Of a stretch of DNA of 64,000 nucleotides, positions 15,959-24,905 are shown piece after piece. Source of the stretch: Rhizobium sp. P40RR-XXII. Its GTDB lineage: Bacteria > Pseudomonadota > Alphaproteobacteria > Rhizobiales > Rhizobiaceae. How positions within the stretch are numbered: the stretch's first letter is position 1; each line of letters opens with the position of its first letter. The position numbers and the translations under genes are program-made. The DNA is taken from contig NZ_JABAII010000020.1 of NCBI RefSeq assembly GCF_012641405.1, positions 1-64,000 of the forward strand. The letters run 5' to 3'. The notes beneath the pieces were generated by a model. It did no database searches. It saw only the letters and a list, made by a program, of their open reading frames with translations, and was not told the origin of the DNA.

Positions 15959-18613
15959 ATGGCACGTTCATCTTTCCAATTCTTGAATCGATCAGATGCA
16001 GGACGCCGATTGGCGTCCAGCTTAGTCGGCCTCGATCCTGTTAGCCCCGTCATATATGCACTGCCGCGTGGCGGTGTGCCGGTTGCCCTGGAAATCGCGC
16101 GCGCCCTGCATGCACCTCTTGATCTCATTCTCGTGCGCAAGATCGGCGCGCCGGGTGTGCCCGAGGTGGCGCTTGGTGCCATCGTGGACGGTGCAAGCCC
16201 TGAAACTGTTATCAACGAGGATGTTCGTCGGCTGAGCAGAGCCGACGACGTCTATCTTCAGCACGCGAAACAGCGCGAACTTGCCGAGCTCGAGCGCCGC
16301 CGTGCGCTATATCTCGGTAACCGTGCGCAGGTAGAGCCGACTGGGCATACTGCCATTATTGTCGATGACGGTCTCGCTACCGGGGCCACGGCGAAAGCAG
16401 CACTCATTGCAGCCAAAAGTCGCGGAGCCGCCAAGGTCATCCTCGCCATTCCGGTCGCACCGGCAGAGACACTCGTCGAGATGCGTCAGCACGCCGATAT
16501 GGTGGTGTGCCTCCATCCTGCCACGAGCTTCCAGGGGGTCGGATCGTTCTATCAGGACTTTCATCAGCTAACCGATGAAGAAACGATCGGATTGTTGCGC
16601 CAGGGATGGGCTGAGGTTGATCAGGCGGCCGCTGCCTCCATGAAGCGCCAGATTGCAGTCCCGCCGCTCGGCCTAGTGGGTGACCTAAGTATGCCCGCAG
16701 ACCCGCGCGGCATCATCCTGTTTGCCCACGGCAGCGGTTCAAGCCGTCTTAGCCCTCGAAACATTGCCGTTGCCGAGAGCCTGAATGCTCAGGGCTTCGC
16801 CACTCTTCTTCTGGATTTGCTGACGGTAAATGAGGCGAGAGATCGGCGCAACGTCTTCGATATTCCTTTGCTCGCGGAGCGCTTGCTCGAAGCTGTGATC
16901 TGGATCGGCGCCGAGCCGGACATTGCGGACTTGCCGTTGGGCCTGTTTGGCGCGAGCACTGGAGCCGGCGCAGCAATGCTGGCGGCCGCGGGACTGCGGG
17001 ACCGCGTGGCAGCGGTAGTGTCGCGTGGTGGCCGGCCCGATCTTGCAGCCGAACGATTGGCCGAGGTCGAGGCGCCGACCCTCTTCATTGTTGGCGGCGG
17101 CGATCAACAGGTCCTTGAACTGAACCGAAAGGCATTGGCTGCCCTCATATGTGAAAAGATGCTGAAGATCGTTCCCAATGCCACACATTTATTTGAGGAG
17201 CCTGGCGCCTTGGAAGTGGTGACCGATATGGCAAGCGCCTGGTTCCAGCATTACTTGGCGCTGCCGGCGTCTAGGCAAACGCCCGTGCCTGCAGAGATAT
17301 CGCCAACGCAGAAGATTCCGACGGTAGCCGTCGTACGAGCCGCCGCCGAGCCGCTGCCGTCGCTGGATGACCCGAATTTCGCGACTGCCTTCGATCGCTT
17401 TGCTGCTGCCCGTGTAGTGTTGCTTGGTGAGGCTTCGCATGGCACGTCGGAATTCTACCAGGCCCGTGCCGCGATCACGCGTCGATTGATCGAGCAACAC
17501 GGCTTCACGCTCGTTGCTGTCGAGGCTGATTGGCCCGACGCAGCCACGATAGATCGCTATATCAGGCAAAGACCGCATCAGCCGACGAATACGCCCCCAT
17601 TTTCCCGGTTCCCGATCTGGATGTGGCGCAACAAGGATGTTGACACCTTCGTCAGCTTTCTGCGGGACCACAATACCAATCAACCGCCCGCCACGAAGGT
17701 AGGCTTCTTTGGCCTTGACCTCTACAATATGACCGCTTCGATCGCTGCGGTGCTGACCTATCTCGATCGCGTAGATCCGCAGGCCGCGCAAGTGGCTCGC
17801 GCGCGTTACGCTTGCCTGTCGCCATGGTCGCGACAGCCGGCAGCTTACGGCCGCGCATCCCTGACCGAAGGATATGGCTTGTGCGAACGACCCGTGACAC
17901 GGATCCTCGTCGATCTCTTGCAGAAGGAGTTCCAATACGCAAAAAGGGATGGAGCAGAGTTCTTTGACGCTATGCAGAATGCTCACCTTGTGGCGGATGC
18001 GGAGCGATACTATCGATCGATGTATTACGGCGCCCATGAATCCTGGAACCAGCGTGATCAACATATGTTCAACACGCTGCAAAATATTCTTGCATGGGCA
18101 GGTTCAACGTCGAAGGCGATCGTCTGGGCACACAACTCACACATCGGGGATGCCCGTTTCACAGACATGGGGATGGAGCGAGACGAGCTGAACATCGGCC
18201 AGTTGTGCAGACAGGCTTATGGACAGAATGCTGCCCTGATCGGCTTTGGCACCCATACTGGGACAGTCGCCGCAGCGTCAGAATGGGACGCGCCCATGGA
18301 GATCAAAACGGTGCGTCCGTCTCGGCCCGATAGTTATGAAGCCCTTTTCCACGACGTCGGTACTGATCGCTTCCTGCTTGATCTCCGAGTTGGGCAGCAC
18401 AACGATCTTCGCCGCGCCATGGCTGATCCGCGCCTTGAACGTTACATTGGAGTTGTCTACCGTCCAGAGACGGAGCGCTGGAGCCACTACAGTTACGCGT
18501 CGTTGTCCAATCAATATGATGCTTTCGTGTGGTTCGACAAGACTAGCGCTGTAACGCCGTTGTCGACGCGGGTTGCCTCGGGCGAGGATCAAACTTACCC
18601 ATTTGGCCTGTAA
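15959..18613 (+). CDS. phosphoribosyltransferase / alpha-beta hydrolase / erythromycin-esterase-like fusion
   Basis: A protein of 884 residues made of three enzymes. Residues 1-215 are a type I phosphoribosyltransferase with the PRPP loop IIVDDGLATGATA. Residues 225-425 are an alpha/beta hydrolase (dienelactone-hydrolase-like): FAHGSGSS oxyanion loop, nucleophile elbow GASTGAG, acid near GGGDQQ and His in NATHLFEE. Residues 460-870 belong to the erythromycin esterase/EreA-like superfamily: LLGEASHGTSEFYQAR, VEADWPDA and WAHNSHIGDA carry the family His and Glu. Each domain looks intact. The first two and the third often occur as neighbouring genes in rhizobia; substrates are unknown. The FNR-type box just upstream places it in the low-oxygen set. 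Confidence 0.85.
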   Translation: MARSSFQFLNRSDAGRRLASSLVGLDPVSPVIYALPRGGVPVALEIARALHAPLDLILVRKIGAPGVPEVALGAIVDGASPETVINEDVRRLSRADDVYLQHAKQRELAELERRRALYLGNRAQVEPTGHTAIIVDDGLATGATAKAALIAAKSRGAAKVILAIPVAPAETLVEMRQHADMVVCLHPATSFQGVGSFYQDFHQLTDEETIGLLRQGWAEVDQAAAASMKRQIAVPPLGLVGDLSMPADPRGIILFAHGSGSSRLSPRNIAVAESLNAQGFATLLLDLLTVNEARDRRNVFDIPLLAERLLEAVIWIGAEPDIADLPLGLFGASTGAGAAMLAAAGLRDRVAAVVSRGGRPDLAAERLAEVEAPTLFIVGGGDQQVLELNRKALAALICEKMLKIVPNATHLFEEPGALEVVTDMASAWFQHYLALPASRQTPVPAEISPTQKIPTVAVVRAAAEPLPSLDDPNFATAFDRFAAARVVLLGEASHGTSEFYQARAAITRRLIEQHGFTLVAVEADWPDAATIDRYIRQRPHQPTNTPPFSRFPIWMWRNKDVDTFVSFLRDHNTNQPPATKVGFFGLDLYNMTASIAAVLTYLDRVDPQAAQVARARYACLSPWSRQPAAYGRASLTEGYGLCERPVTRILVDLLQKEFQYAKRDGAEFFDAMQNAHLVADAERYYRSMYYGAHESWNQRDQHMFNTLQNILAWAGSTSKAIVWAHNSHIGDARFTDMGMERDELNIGQLCRQAYGQNAALIGFGTHTGTVAAASEWDAPMEIKTVRPSRPDSYEALFHDVGTDRFLLDLRVGQHNDLRRAMADPRLERYIGVVYRPETERWSHYSYASLSNQYDAFVWFDKTSAVTPLSTRVASGEDQTYPFGL

Positions 18614-18750
18614 TCAGATATGAGGTAACCATACATCTGGTTGTTGAAGATCGGACCGTCGCGAAAGCTGGCGCGCGACATCATCGATATCGGCAGTTAC
18701 ACCGCCAGTCCGATCATGGCGAAGGCGTTAAGTGTACACCAGCGAAAAGC

Positions 18751-19080
18751 CTAATTCCGATTCCGATCAAGATATCCAAACTTTATATCATCAAGACGAT
18801 CCGCGTGTGCCTGAGCGTCGCTAAGTATCTTTTTGGCGTAGTCTTGAGCGTCCAGTATATCTCGTAGGTGCAGCCCTCTTCTCCGGCAGGTGGAGTCGAT
18901 CTCGTGCAGAATTTGGGCGGTAAGCTCCGCTTTTTCCTGACCATCGTGGAGACGCAGCAATCTGACGGTTGCGCTCGCCGCCATCATGTCGAGCACCAGG
19001 AGGCGCCCCATAATCTCTCCGATTGATGGTGCCACGGCGCTGGTCGTCTCACTCTCGGTGAGGTTTTTTGCTTTCGGCAT
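18751..19080 (-). CDS. small helical hypothetical protein, paralogue of 19737-20045
   Basis: The 109-residue product is soluble and helical. The block IGEIMGRLLVLDMMAASATVRLL then LHDGQEKAELTA aligns by eye with SEVEGRLLVSRVIATASLERLL and KHHDEKGQVSFLA of the gene at 19737-20045, and both end with an Ala-Lys-rich helix (DYAKKILSDA / KYAQGLFDEV). They are paralogues of a family I do not recognise. Start ATG at 19080 has GAGGAGTTGAGCC before it. It lies 54 bp after the flavin-binding protein gene on the same strand and is probably cotranscribed with it. Confidence 0.65.
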   Translation of the reverse strand: MPKAKNLTESETTSAVAPSIGEIMGRLLVLDMMAASATVRLLRLHDGQEKAELTAQILHEIDSTCRRRGLHLRDILDAQDYAKKILSDAQAHADRLDDIKFGYLDRNRN

Positions 19081-19134
19081 GGCTCAACTCCTCATTCTAG
19101 CTCAACTTGGCGTGTTTGTCGGCAGGTGGGCGTT

Positions 19135-19581
19135 CTAATCGATCGTTTTGCGCCCGCTCAAATCAATGATCTCGAGCGCAAAAAAGATTTGTGTATGCAG
19201 GTGAGTATCCGCCACCTTGCCTGTCGGCTTCAAAGCGCCAGGCTCCCACCAATCGGTGTGTTTTGCGAGCAAAGACCAGGCTTGATCTCTTTCTTCTCGG
19301 CATTCTTCCGTGCTGAGATCTATGAAGCGCGTGTCAGCGACCACGCTCTTCCAAGAATGCTTGCTTTTCAATTGATCGATCTGAACGCAAACGTGAGGAT
19401 TTCTTCTCATGATTTCTAGCTTTTTACCAGGCAGCGTAAAAACGTATAGCTTGTCACCCGAGCAGGAGTATTGAACCGGTATAACATACGGAACATTCCG
19501 ATCCGCGCAGCCGAGTCTTGCAAGCCATTGCCTCTTTATGAGTGCAATACACTCATCGTAGGACATCATTTGAACATTCAT
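19135..19581 (-). CDS. pyridoxamine-phosphate-oxidase-like flavin-nucleotide-binding protein
   Basis: The 148-residue protein begins MSYDECIALIKRQWLARLGC (after an NVQ lead) and continues VPYVIPVQYSCSGDKLYVFTLPGKKLEIMRRNPHVCVQID, the split-barrel FMN-binding fold of the Pnp-oxidase-like group (quoted in part: YVIPVQYSCSGDKLYVF). Small members of this group reduce or bind FMN, F420 or heme. ATG 19581 follows CGAGGTGAATCTCA. It is first in a likely two-gene unit with 18751-19080. No FNR-type box is seen upstream. Confidence 0.82.
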   Translation of the reverse strand: MNVQMMSYDECIALIKRQWLARLGCADRNVPYVIPVQYSCSGDKLYVFTLPGKKLEIMRRNPHVCVQIDQLKSKHSWKSVVADTRFIDLSTEECREERDQAWSLLAKHTDWWEPGALKPTGKVADTHLHTQIFFALEIIDLSGRKTID

Positions 19582-19736
19582 TGAGATTCACCTCGAATTT
19601 TTGGGCAGTCGTTCGCAACTGCCTTATGATGTCTTAGCGGTCTGCCAGCATCGATCCGCCGAATTTCAAGCGATAATGCCCCCCAAATTGCCGCCAACGA
19701 CAACTGAAGCGATGAGCTCACAGCCAATAGAAGCAA

Positions 19737-20045
19737 TTACCGGCTATTGACAGAGGGGTTTGCCTTGGTCAACGCAAGCACCTCGTCGAATAGGCCTTGA
19801 GCATATTTCGAGGCGGCCATGGTATCAGTTTCATCGAAGTTCGCGTCCTTGGCTTTTCTTTCGATTGCACGGCGAAGCGCCGCCAGAAATGAGACCTGGC
19901 CTTTTTCGTCATGATGTTTCAAAAGCCTCTCAAGTGAGGCGGTTGCTATAACTCGTGACACAAGCAATCTGCCCTCAACCTCGCTCATAGACCCAATCGC
20001 ATAACCAAATGGTCCGCCCAATCTTCCTTGCTCGCTACTAGCCAT
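19737..20045 (-). CDS. small helical hypothetical protein, paralogue of 18751-19080
   Basis: A 102-residue soluble protein. Its core EVEGRLLVSRVIATASLERLL plus HHDEKGQVSFLAALRRAIERK (each in part) matches the 109-residue paralogue 660 bp downstream. An FNR-type box centred 71 bp before the ATG predicts a transcript starting about 30 nt upstream of the start codon. The Shine-Dalgarno is poor, and an in-frame ATG (MSEVEGRLL) at residue 20 is an alternative. Function unknown; the promoter suggests low-oxygen induction. Confidence 0.65.
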   Translation of the reverse strand: MASSEQGRLGGPFGYAIGSMSEVEGRLLVSRVIATASLERLLKHHDEKGQVSFLAALRRAIERKAKDANFDETDTMAASKYAQGLFDEVLALTKANPSVNSR

Positions 20046-20109
20046 CCTATCGATCCAGTCTCAGCGCGTTAATTAAAATTTAAAATAATCCTATTGCTGC
20101 GCTATCGCA

Positions 20110-20123
20110 TTGAGGCAGATCAA
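20110..20123. promoter_or_regulatory. FNR/FixK-type box (TTGAGGCAGATCAA)
   Basis: One mismatch. Centre 20116.5 predicts a minus-strand start at about 20075, 30 nt before the ATG of the 102-residue protein gene (20045). Confidence 0.65.
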
Positions 20124-20179
20124 CCGAGCGCCAACCCACGGCGTGTCAGGCGATGGGGCTCCATGCGAGGAAGACATGA

Positions 20180-20193
20180 TTGATGCAAATCAA
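20180..20193. promoter_or_regulatory. perfect FNR/FixK box (TTGATGCAAATCAA)
   Basis: Exact TTGAT-N4-ATCAA. Centre 20186.5 predicts a plus-strand start near 20228, 19 nt before the DUF982 gene. Identical in all 14 bases to the box at 28845. Confidence 0.85.
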
Positions 20194-20246
20194 TTGCCAC
20201 GGCAAAGCATCCTGTAAGGTCAATGCGAATTTGTCTCCTGGAGAGC

Positions 20247-20507
20247 ATGGCAATGAAGCCGGGAATGCGTCGCAAGATACCCTCAATCACGCTAACCGTG
20301 GAAAGTGCAATGTCTCCGCGACGCATAAATACGGTACAGGATGCGGTGGAGACACTTTTAGACCATTGGCCGATCGATGACGGCGAGGAGTATCTGACGG
20401 CAGTGCACGTGTGCCTTGACGCTATCCATGGCCGAATTGCGCCCGAAGCTGTCCGGGATGCGATGGTCAAGGCCGCGGAAGAAGCCGGCGTATCAGTGTT
20501 GCAGTAA
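20247..20507 (+). CDS. DUF982 protein
   Basis: The 86-residue product carries a DUF982 core: TVQDAVETLLDHWPIDDGEE, then AVHVCLDAIHGRIAPEAVRDA and FVKAAEEAG-like ending MVKAAEEAGVSVL. This small family of unknown function is numerous in rhizobia. ATG 20247 is preceded by CTGGAGAGC; an ATG 24 bases upstream is in frame but its transcript lead would be negative given the predicted start site near 20228. The perfect FNR-type box makes it a strong candidate for oxygen-limited expression. Confidence 0.82.
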   Translation: MAMKPGMRRKIPSITLTVESAMSPRRINTVQDAVETLLDHWPIDDGEEYLTAVHVCLDAIHGRIAPEAVRDAMVKAAEEAGVSVLQ

Positions 20508-20691
20508 GGAGGCGAAACGTTCAATGCACCGTTGCACTATAATGCTGCTTTGCGGGCAAGCGCCTCGTCGATACGGTTCGACCTGATGATGATCGCGCCA
20601 CATTGGCATGGCGACAGTCCCGGCGCATTTTCCTGAAGCTGATCGTTTTGGCGGAGTTAGTTTTAGATGGTCTGCCGAAACGCAGTCGAAC

Positions 20692-22320
20692 TCAGACCTG
20701 CATGGTCGTATCGGTCAAAGCATTCTTTTCTTTGAGGGTTTCATCGACTTCGGTCATCGTGGCTTCCGTCAGCAATAGCACGCTCGCAATCGAAACGGCG
20801 TTCTCCAGAGCCACGCGAACGACCTTAGTGGGATCGACGATGCCGGCTTCGAACATATCTACATAGACCTTTTTCTCTGCATCGTAGCCGAAGGTTCCGT
20901 TGCCCTCCAACACCTTCGCGACAACGACGCCGCCATCGATGGAAGAATTTTCCGCGATCTGTCGGATTGGCACTTCCAGAGCTCGTCTCAGGATTTGCAC
21001 TCCCGTGCGCTCGTCGCCTTCACACCTTGTTTCCTCCGCCGCAATCGCTTCTGTACAGCGTAGAAGAGCAAGACCGCCGCCGGGAGAAATACCTTCGGCG
21101 ACGGCCGCCTTGGTAGCATTGATTGCATCGTCGAGAGCTTCCTTCTTCGTCTTCATTTCAGCTTCTGTCGCCGCACCGACGCGGATGACCGCTACGCCAC
21201 CCGCCAATTTGGCCAAACGCTCGCGTAGCTTCTCCTTGTCGTAATCGCTGGAAGTTTCGATGATTTCCTGACGTAGCTGATCAATGCGACCGGTGATTGC
21301 GCTCTTATTGCCCGCGCCGCCGACAATCGTCGTGGTATCCTTGGTTATGACGACACGGGAAGCGCGGCCGAGTTGATCGAGAGACACAGCATCAAGCTTG
21401 ATTCCCAGATCTTCCGATAGAACCTGGCCACCGGTTACGATGGCGATATCCTGCAGCATGGCTTTTCGCCGATCGCCGAAGCCCGGAGCCTTTACCGCGC
21501 AATTCTTTAGCGTGCCGCGAATCTGATTGACAATAAGTGTTGCCAAGGCTTCACCTTCCACGTCTTCGGCGACGACGAGCAGCGGCATGCTCGCCTTGGC
21601 GATTGTTTCCAGTAGGGATACGCAGTCGTTGAGCGTGGCCAATTTGCGATCGACCAAGAGAACCGCAGCCTCCTCCAAAACGATTTCCATGCGCTCACTG
21701 TCTGTGACAAAATAGGGAGAGAGGAAACCGCGATCGAATTGTAATCCCTTGACAACTTCAAGCACGGTTTCTGTGGTTTTTGACTCTTCAACAGTGATAA
21801 CACCATCATCGCCAATCGTTTCCAAAGCGTCACCTATTAGAGCTCCGATCTGGCTATCGTTGTGCGCAGAGATCGTCGCCACTTGAACTTTCTCCCGTTT
21901 GCCCGCCACAGGGCGACTGTTTCGTTTAAGAAAATCGACCGTGCATGCAAGGCCTCGATCGAGACCGCGTTTGATATCGATTGCGCTAGCGCCGGCTACG
22001 ACGTTGCGCAGCCCATCTGAAAAGATTGCTTGCGCAAGAATCGTCGCGGTGCTCGTACCATCGCCGACAACGTCGCCGGTTTTCTCCGCCGCTTGTCGCA
22101 ACATGCGCGCGCCGAGATTTTCCTCCGCATCCTTCAATTCGAATTCCTTGGCTATGGTTACGCCGTCATTGCATACAAGCGGGCTACCCCACCTCTTTTC
22201 GATGAGCACAGCTTTGGACCGCGGGCCGAGTGTCACGCGCACAGCATCGGCCAGTTGAGCGGTACCTTTGAGTATCTTTTCTCGGGCTGCGGAACGAAAG
22301 AGAACATTTTTATATGTCAT
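20692..22320 (-). CDS. groEL: GroEL-type chaperonin (divergent, no groES beside it)
   Basis: The 542-residue protein is full-length Hsp60. Hallmarks are VRVTLGPRSK near residue 30, NDGVTIAKEFEL, GDGTSTATILAQ at the ATP site, the apical DRGFLSPYFVTDSE, and EGISPGGGLALLR. It departs from housekeeping copies: GPRSKAVLIEKRWG replaces GPKGRNVVLDKSFG, GDGTS replaces GDGTT, and the C-terminal Gly-Gly-Met repeat tail is missing (ends LTDTTMQV). No groES is found within the window. AGGTGATGCC precedes ATG 22320; the ORF is open upstream but without a better start. An FNR-type box lies 320 bp upstream, giving a leader of about 285 nt. Confidence 0.93.
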   Translation of the reverse strand: MTYKNVLFRSAAREKILKGTAQLADAVRVTLGPRSKAVLIEKRWGSPLVCNDGVTIAKEFELKDAEENLGARMLRQAAEKTGDVVGDGTSTATILAQAIFSDGLRNVVAGASAIDIKRGLDRGLACTVDFLKRNSRPVAGKREKVQVATISAHNDSQIGALIGDALETIGDDGVITVEESKTTETVLEVVKGLQFDRGFLSPYFVTDSERMEIVLEEAAVLLVDRKLATLNDCVSLLETIAKASMPLLVVAEDVEGEALATLIVNQIRGTLKNCAVKAPGFGDRRKAMLQDIAIVTGGQVLSEDLGIKLDAVSLDQLGRASRVVITKDTTTIVGGAGNKSAITGRIDQLRQEIIETSSDYDKEKLRERLAKLAGGVAVIRVGAATEAEMKTKKEALDDAINATKAAVAEGISPGGGLALLRCTEAIAAEETRCEGDERTGVQILRRALEVPIRQIAENSSIDGGVVVAKVLEGNGTFGYDAEKKVYVDMFEAGIVDPTKVVRVALENAVSIASVLLLTEATMTEVDETLKEKNALTDTTMQV

Positions 22321-22978
22321 GGCATCACCTCGTTGAGGGCGATCATATTGGCGAATTCGATTCAGGGCTTTGACGGCGATCAATTGACGATGTGGTGGAT
22401 TCGGATGTTTTCTATTCAAATAACTCGATAGCCCGTTTGAGAACGATCCGCAGCATCACGTGATCCTCAGCCCTGCGCTGGTCGCTCATTTAGGTCTTTC
22501 GTCTAAATCGTCAGTCGCCTGTAAAGACTGTGCCCGTTTTCGACCTGCATGGTCGCGGATAGCCAGGAGGGCAGGCGGTTGGATGAGTTTCTCCTGAACC
22601 AACTCTTGCCTGGTTCAATCGTGACGCCGAATTGTCAATTTGATCTAAATCATCGTGTACGTCCTGCTCATAGGCCTGCTTCACCAGGCTGCCTTGCACT
22701 TCCTCAAGCTCCAGGAGTGTCTGGTTGATTGTGCCGGCTGAAACCGATGCCATGCCCGGCATAGGCGGCGGGATGACAGAGACAAGAGCATAATGCCTCA
22801 TCAGCACATGGACATATCGAGACTAGCTGAAGGCGAGGAGCAAACCGAAGTCGCTGGGATATGTAGTTGGTCGCTTCTCGACGTTCTCTTGCCGACCGAG
22901 CCAAGGCATTCCCAGCTGAGCGCTGGCGGCCCCGCAAAGTTGAGCTATCGATACATCACCGACCCGGCGCTAATGCAG
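22321..22978. other. long leader/intergenic stretch between arcC and groEL
   Basis: This 658-bp stretch holds an FNR-type box at 22640. A 98-codon minus-strand frame (22511-22807) runs through the box, lacks a Shine-Dalgarno and matches nothing known. Within the predicted groEL leader a 25-codon frame from ATG 22488 (MSDQRRAEDHVMLRI) is possible but has no ribosome binding site. Confidence 0.4.
22640..22653. promoter_or_regulatory. FNR/FixK-type box (TTGATCTAAATCAT)
   Basis: One mismatch at the last base. Centre 22646.5 predicts a minus-strand start near 22605, 285 nt before groEL. Confidence 0.55.
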
Positions 22979-23890
22979 CTAGCGCGCTTTTGCGAAGAAC
23001 GTAGTTCCCTTCGTCATCGCGACGATTGCAGCAGCATCCTCAAGGCGCCCGATGGCTGCGCGCCGACCGCCGCTCCTCGAAAAGCGGGTCGCGGCGGCAA
23101 TCTTCGGCCCCATCGAACCTGGCGGGAATATCGTTTCATCCACCTGCTGGGGATCTATCCTTGTCAGCAATCGTGCATCGGGCGTCCCGAAGCCCTCGTA
23201 GACGGCATCAACGTCGGTCAAAAGGAGGAGTATGTCGGCAGCGAGCTGCTCTGCGAGAAGTGCGCTGGCCGCGTCCTTGTCGATGACGGCTTCTACTCCC
23301 TGCAGACCGCCATCGAGTCTGTCAACGACCGGAATTCCACCACCACCCGCGCAGATCACCGTTATACCTTCCTTGACGAGGAGAGAAATGATGGGGGCTT
23401 CCATAATGGTCTTCGGCGCCGGTGAGGGGACGACACGTCGCCATCTGTCTCCATCGAGTGCAATTTGCCAACCCCGTTCGGATGCGAATTTTTGGGCAGT
23501 TTCGGCGGCGTAGGTTGGGCCGACAAATTTCGTAGGTTTCCGGAACGCGGGATCGCTGGCATCCACCTTGACGAGGGTCACGAGCGTGGCGAAACGATGA
23601 TCTTTCATGATGCTGGCGAGCTCCTGCTCGATCATGTAGCCGATCATGCCCTGGGTCTCGGCACCCAGAACATCGAAGGGCAGATCGGCCCCATTCGGTC
23701 CGGCCGTTTCAAGAGCTAGGAGCCCGACTTGGGGACCATTTCCATGCGTTATGACTAGCGAATGGCCCGCCGCGATCAATTCGGCAAGCGCGATTGCCGC
23801 TCGCTTGATATTGGCGCGTTGGTTCGCCGCGGTCAGCGGCTCGCCTCGTCGCAGCAGCGCGTTGCCTCCGAGAGCCGCGACAATCAACAT
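22979..23890 (-). CDS. arcC: carbamate kinase
   Basis: The 303-residue enzyme makes ATP from carbamoyl phosphate and ADP, the last step of the arginine deiminase pathway. It has the N-terminal LIVAALGGNALLRRGEP, ITHGNGPQVG (substrate loop), GYMIEQEL, CAGGGGIPV and the nucleotide-binding KDAASALLAEQLAAD and LLLTDVDAVY. ATG 23890 follows GGAGGCTGAG inside the end of arcB; the two genes are one base apart. It is the last gene of the arcDABC unit. Confidence 0.95.
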   Translation of the reverse strand: MLIVAALGGNALLRRGEPLTAANQRANIKRAAIALAELIAAGHSLVITHGNGPQVGLLALETAGPNGADLPFDVLGAETQGMIGYMIEQELASIMKDHRFATLVTLVKVDASDPAFRKPTKFVGPTYAAETAQKFASERGWQIALDGDRWRRVVPSPAPKTIMEAPIISLLVKEGITVICAGGGGIPVVDRLDGGLQGVEAVIDKDAASALLAEQLAADILLLLTDVDAVYEGFGTPDARLLTRIDPQQVDETIFPPGSMGPKIAAATRFSRSGGRRAAIGRLEDAAAIVAMTKGTTFFAKAR

Positions 23891-23891
23891 C

Positions 23892-24893
23892 TCAGCCTCC
23901 GATCGTTGCGACAAGCAGCGCCTTGATGGAATGCAGGCGGTTCTCGGCCTGATCGAAGACGATGGAGGCTTCAGATTCGAACACCTCATCGGTTACCTCC
24001 ATGCATTCGATGCCGTATTTTTCTGCGATCTGCCTGCCAACTTCCGTTTGGGTATCGTGGAATGCGGGAAGGCAATGCATAAACTTGCTGTAGGGATTGC
24101 ATGTGGCTTCCATTACCTGTCGGGTAATGCGGAACGGCAATAGAAGATCGATGCGCTTCTTCCAGTTACTTTCGTCCTCGCCCATGGAAAGCCAGACGTC
24201 GGTGTAAACGAAGTCCACGTCCTTCACGCCCGAAACGATGTCAGAGAGGAGTTCGAACTGTCCGCCCGTCTTCGCGGCTTCGATCTTGACACGTTCGATG
24301 AATGTCTGCTCGGGCCAGCGCTCTTTCGGCGAGACCAGCCGGAAATCGATCCCCACTTTGGCTGCACCGAGGGCGAGTGAGAGAGCAACGTTGTCCTGAC
24401 CGTCGCCGACAAAAGCCATCGCCACGTCAGAAAGGTGCTTATGGGTGAACTCCCGCATCGTCATGAAGTCCGCGAGGACCTGCGTTGGATGCCAGATGTC
24501 CGTTAGGCCGTTGTAGACTGGGACGCCCGAATGGCGTGCGAGCCCCTCCACGGCTGATTGCTCAAACCCCCTAAATTCAATTGCGTCGTACATGCGGCCA
24601 AGGACCCGCGCGGTGTCTTTGACGGATTCCTTGTGACCGATATGGCTGCCTGAAGGCCCAAGATAGGTGACATGGGCACCTTGATCATAGGCCGCCACTT
24701 CGAAGCCGCTCCGGGTACGGGTGGAATCTTTCTCGAAAATCAATGCTATAGTCTTGCGCGTGAGGCGAGGATTTTCGTAGCCCCCAATCTTGGCGGCTTT
24801 CAGCTCTGCCGCCATGCGCAGCAGGAACCGGATTTCATCGGGGGAAAGGTCATCAAGTGATAAGACGCTTCTGCCATGCAAATTGATCGGCAT
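23892..24893 (-). CDS. arcB: ornithine carbamoyltransferase, catabolic type
   Basis: The 333-residue protein has STRTR (carbamoyl phosphate loop, in KDSTRTRSGFE), YNGLTDIWHPTQVLADF, the ornithine-binding DVWLSMGE and HCLPAFHD with its active-site Cys. In the arc context it runs in the catabolic direction, splitting citrulline to ornithine and carbamoyl phosphate. Length near 333 and the opening MPINLHGRSVLSLDDLS fit the catabolic ArcB branch. The start has GGAAGGAACGGAT upstream. It lies 12 bp after arcA and one base before arcC. Confidence 0.95.
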   Translation of the reverse strand: MPINLHGRSVLSLDDLSPDEIRFLLRMAAELKAAKIGGYENPRLTRKTIALIFEKDSTRTRSGFEVAAYDQGAHVTYLGPSGSHIGHKESVKDTARVLGRMYDAIEFRGFEQSAVEGLARHSGVPVYNGLTDIWHPTQVLADFMTMREFTHKHLSDVAMAFVGDGQDNVALSLALGAAKVGIDFRLVSPKERWPEQTFIERVKIEAAKTGGQFELLSDIVSGVKDVDFVYTDVWLSMGEDESNWKKRIDLLLPFRITRQVMEATCNPYSKFMHCLPAFHDTQTEVGRQIAEKYGIECMEVTDEVFESEASIVFDQAENRLHSIKALLVATIGG

Positions 24894-24905
24894 ATCCGTT
24901 CCTTC

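Noticed and set aside
20524..20660. Minus-strand frame ending SPCQCGAIIIRSNRIDEAL
   Set aside because: Looks coding with a CxC motif, but no start codon or upstream part is present; cannot be assigned.
22793..23425. 210-codon plus-strand frame across arcC
   Set aside because: Antisense to a clear carbamate kinase gene; product has no family and follows from the codon bias of arcC.
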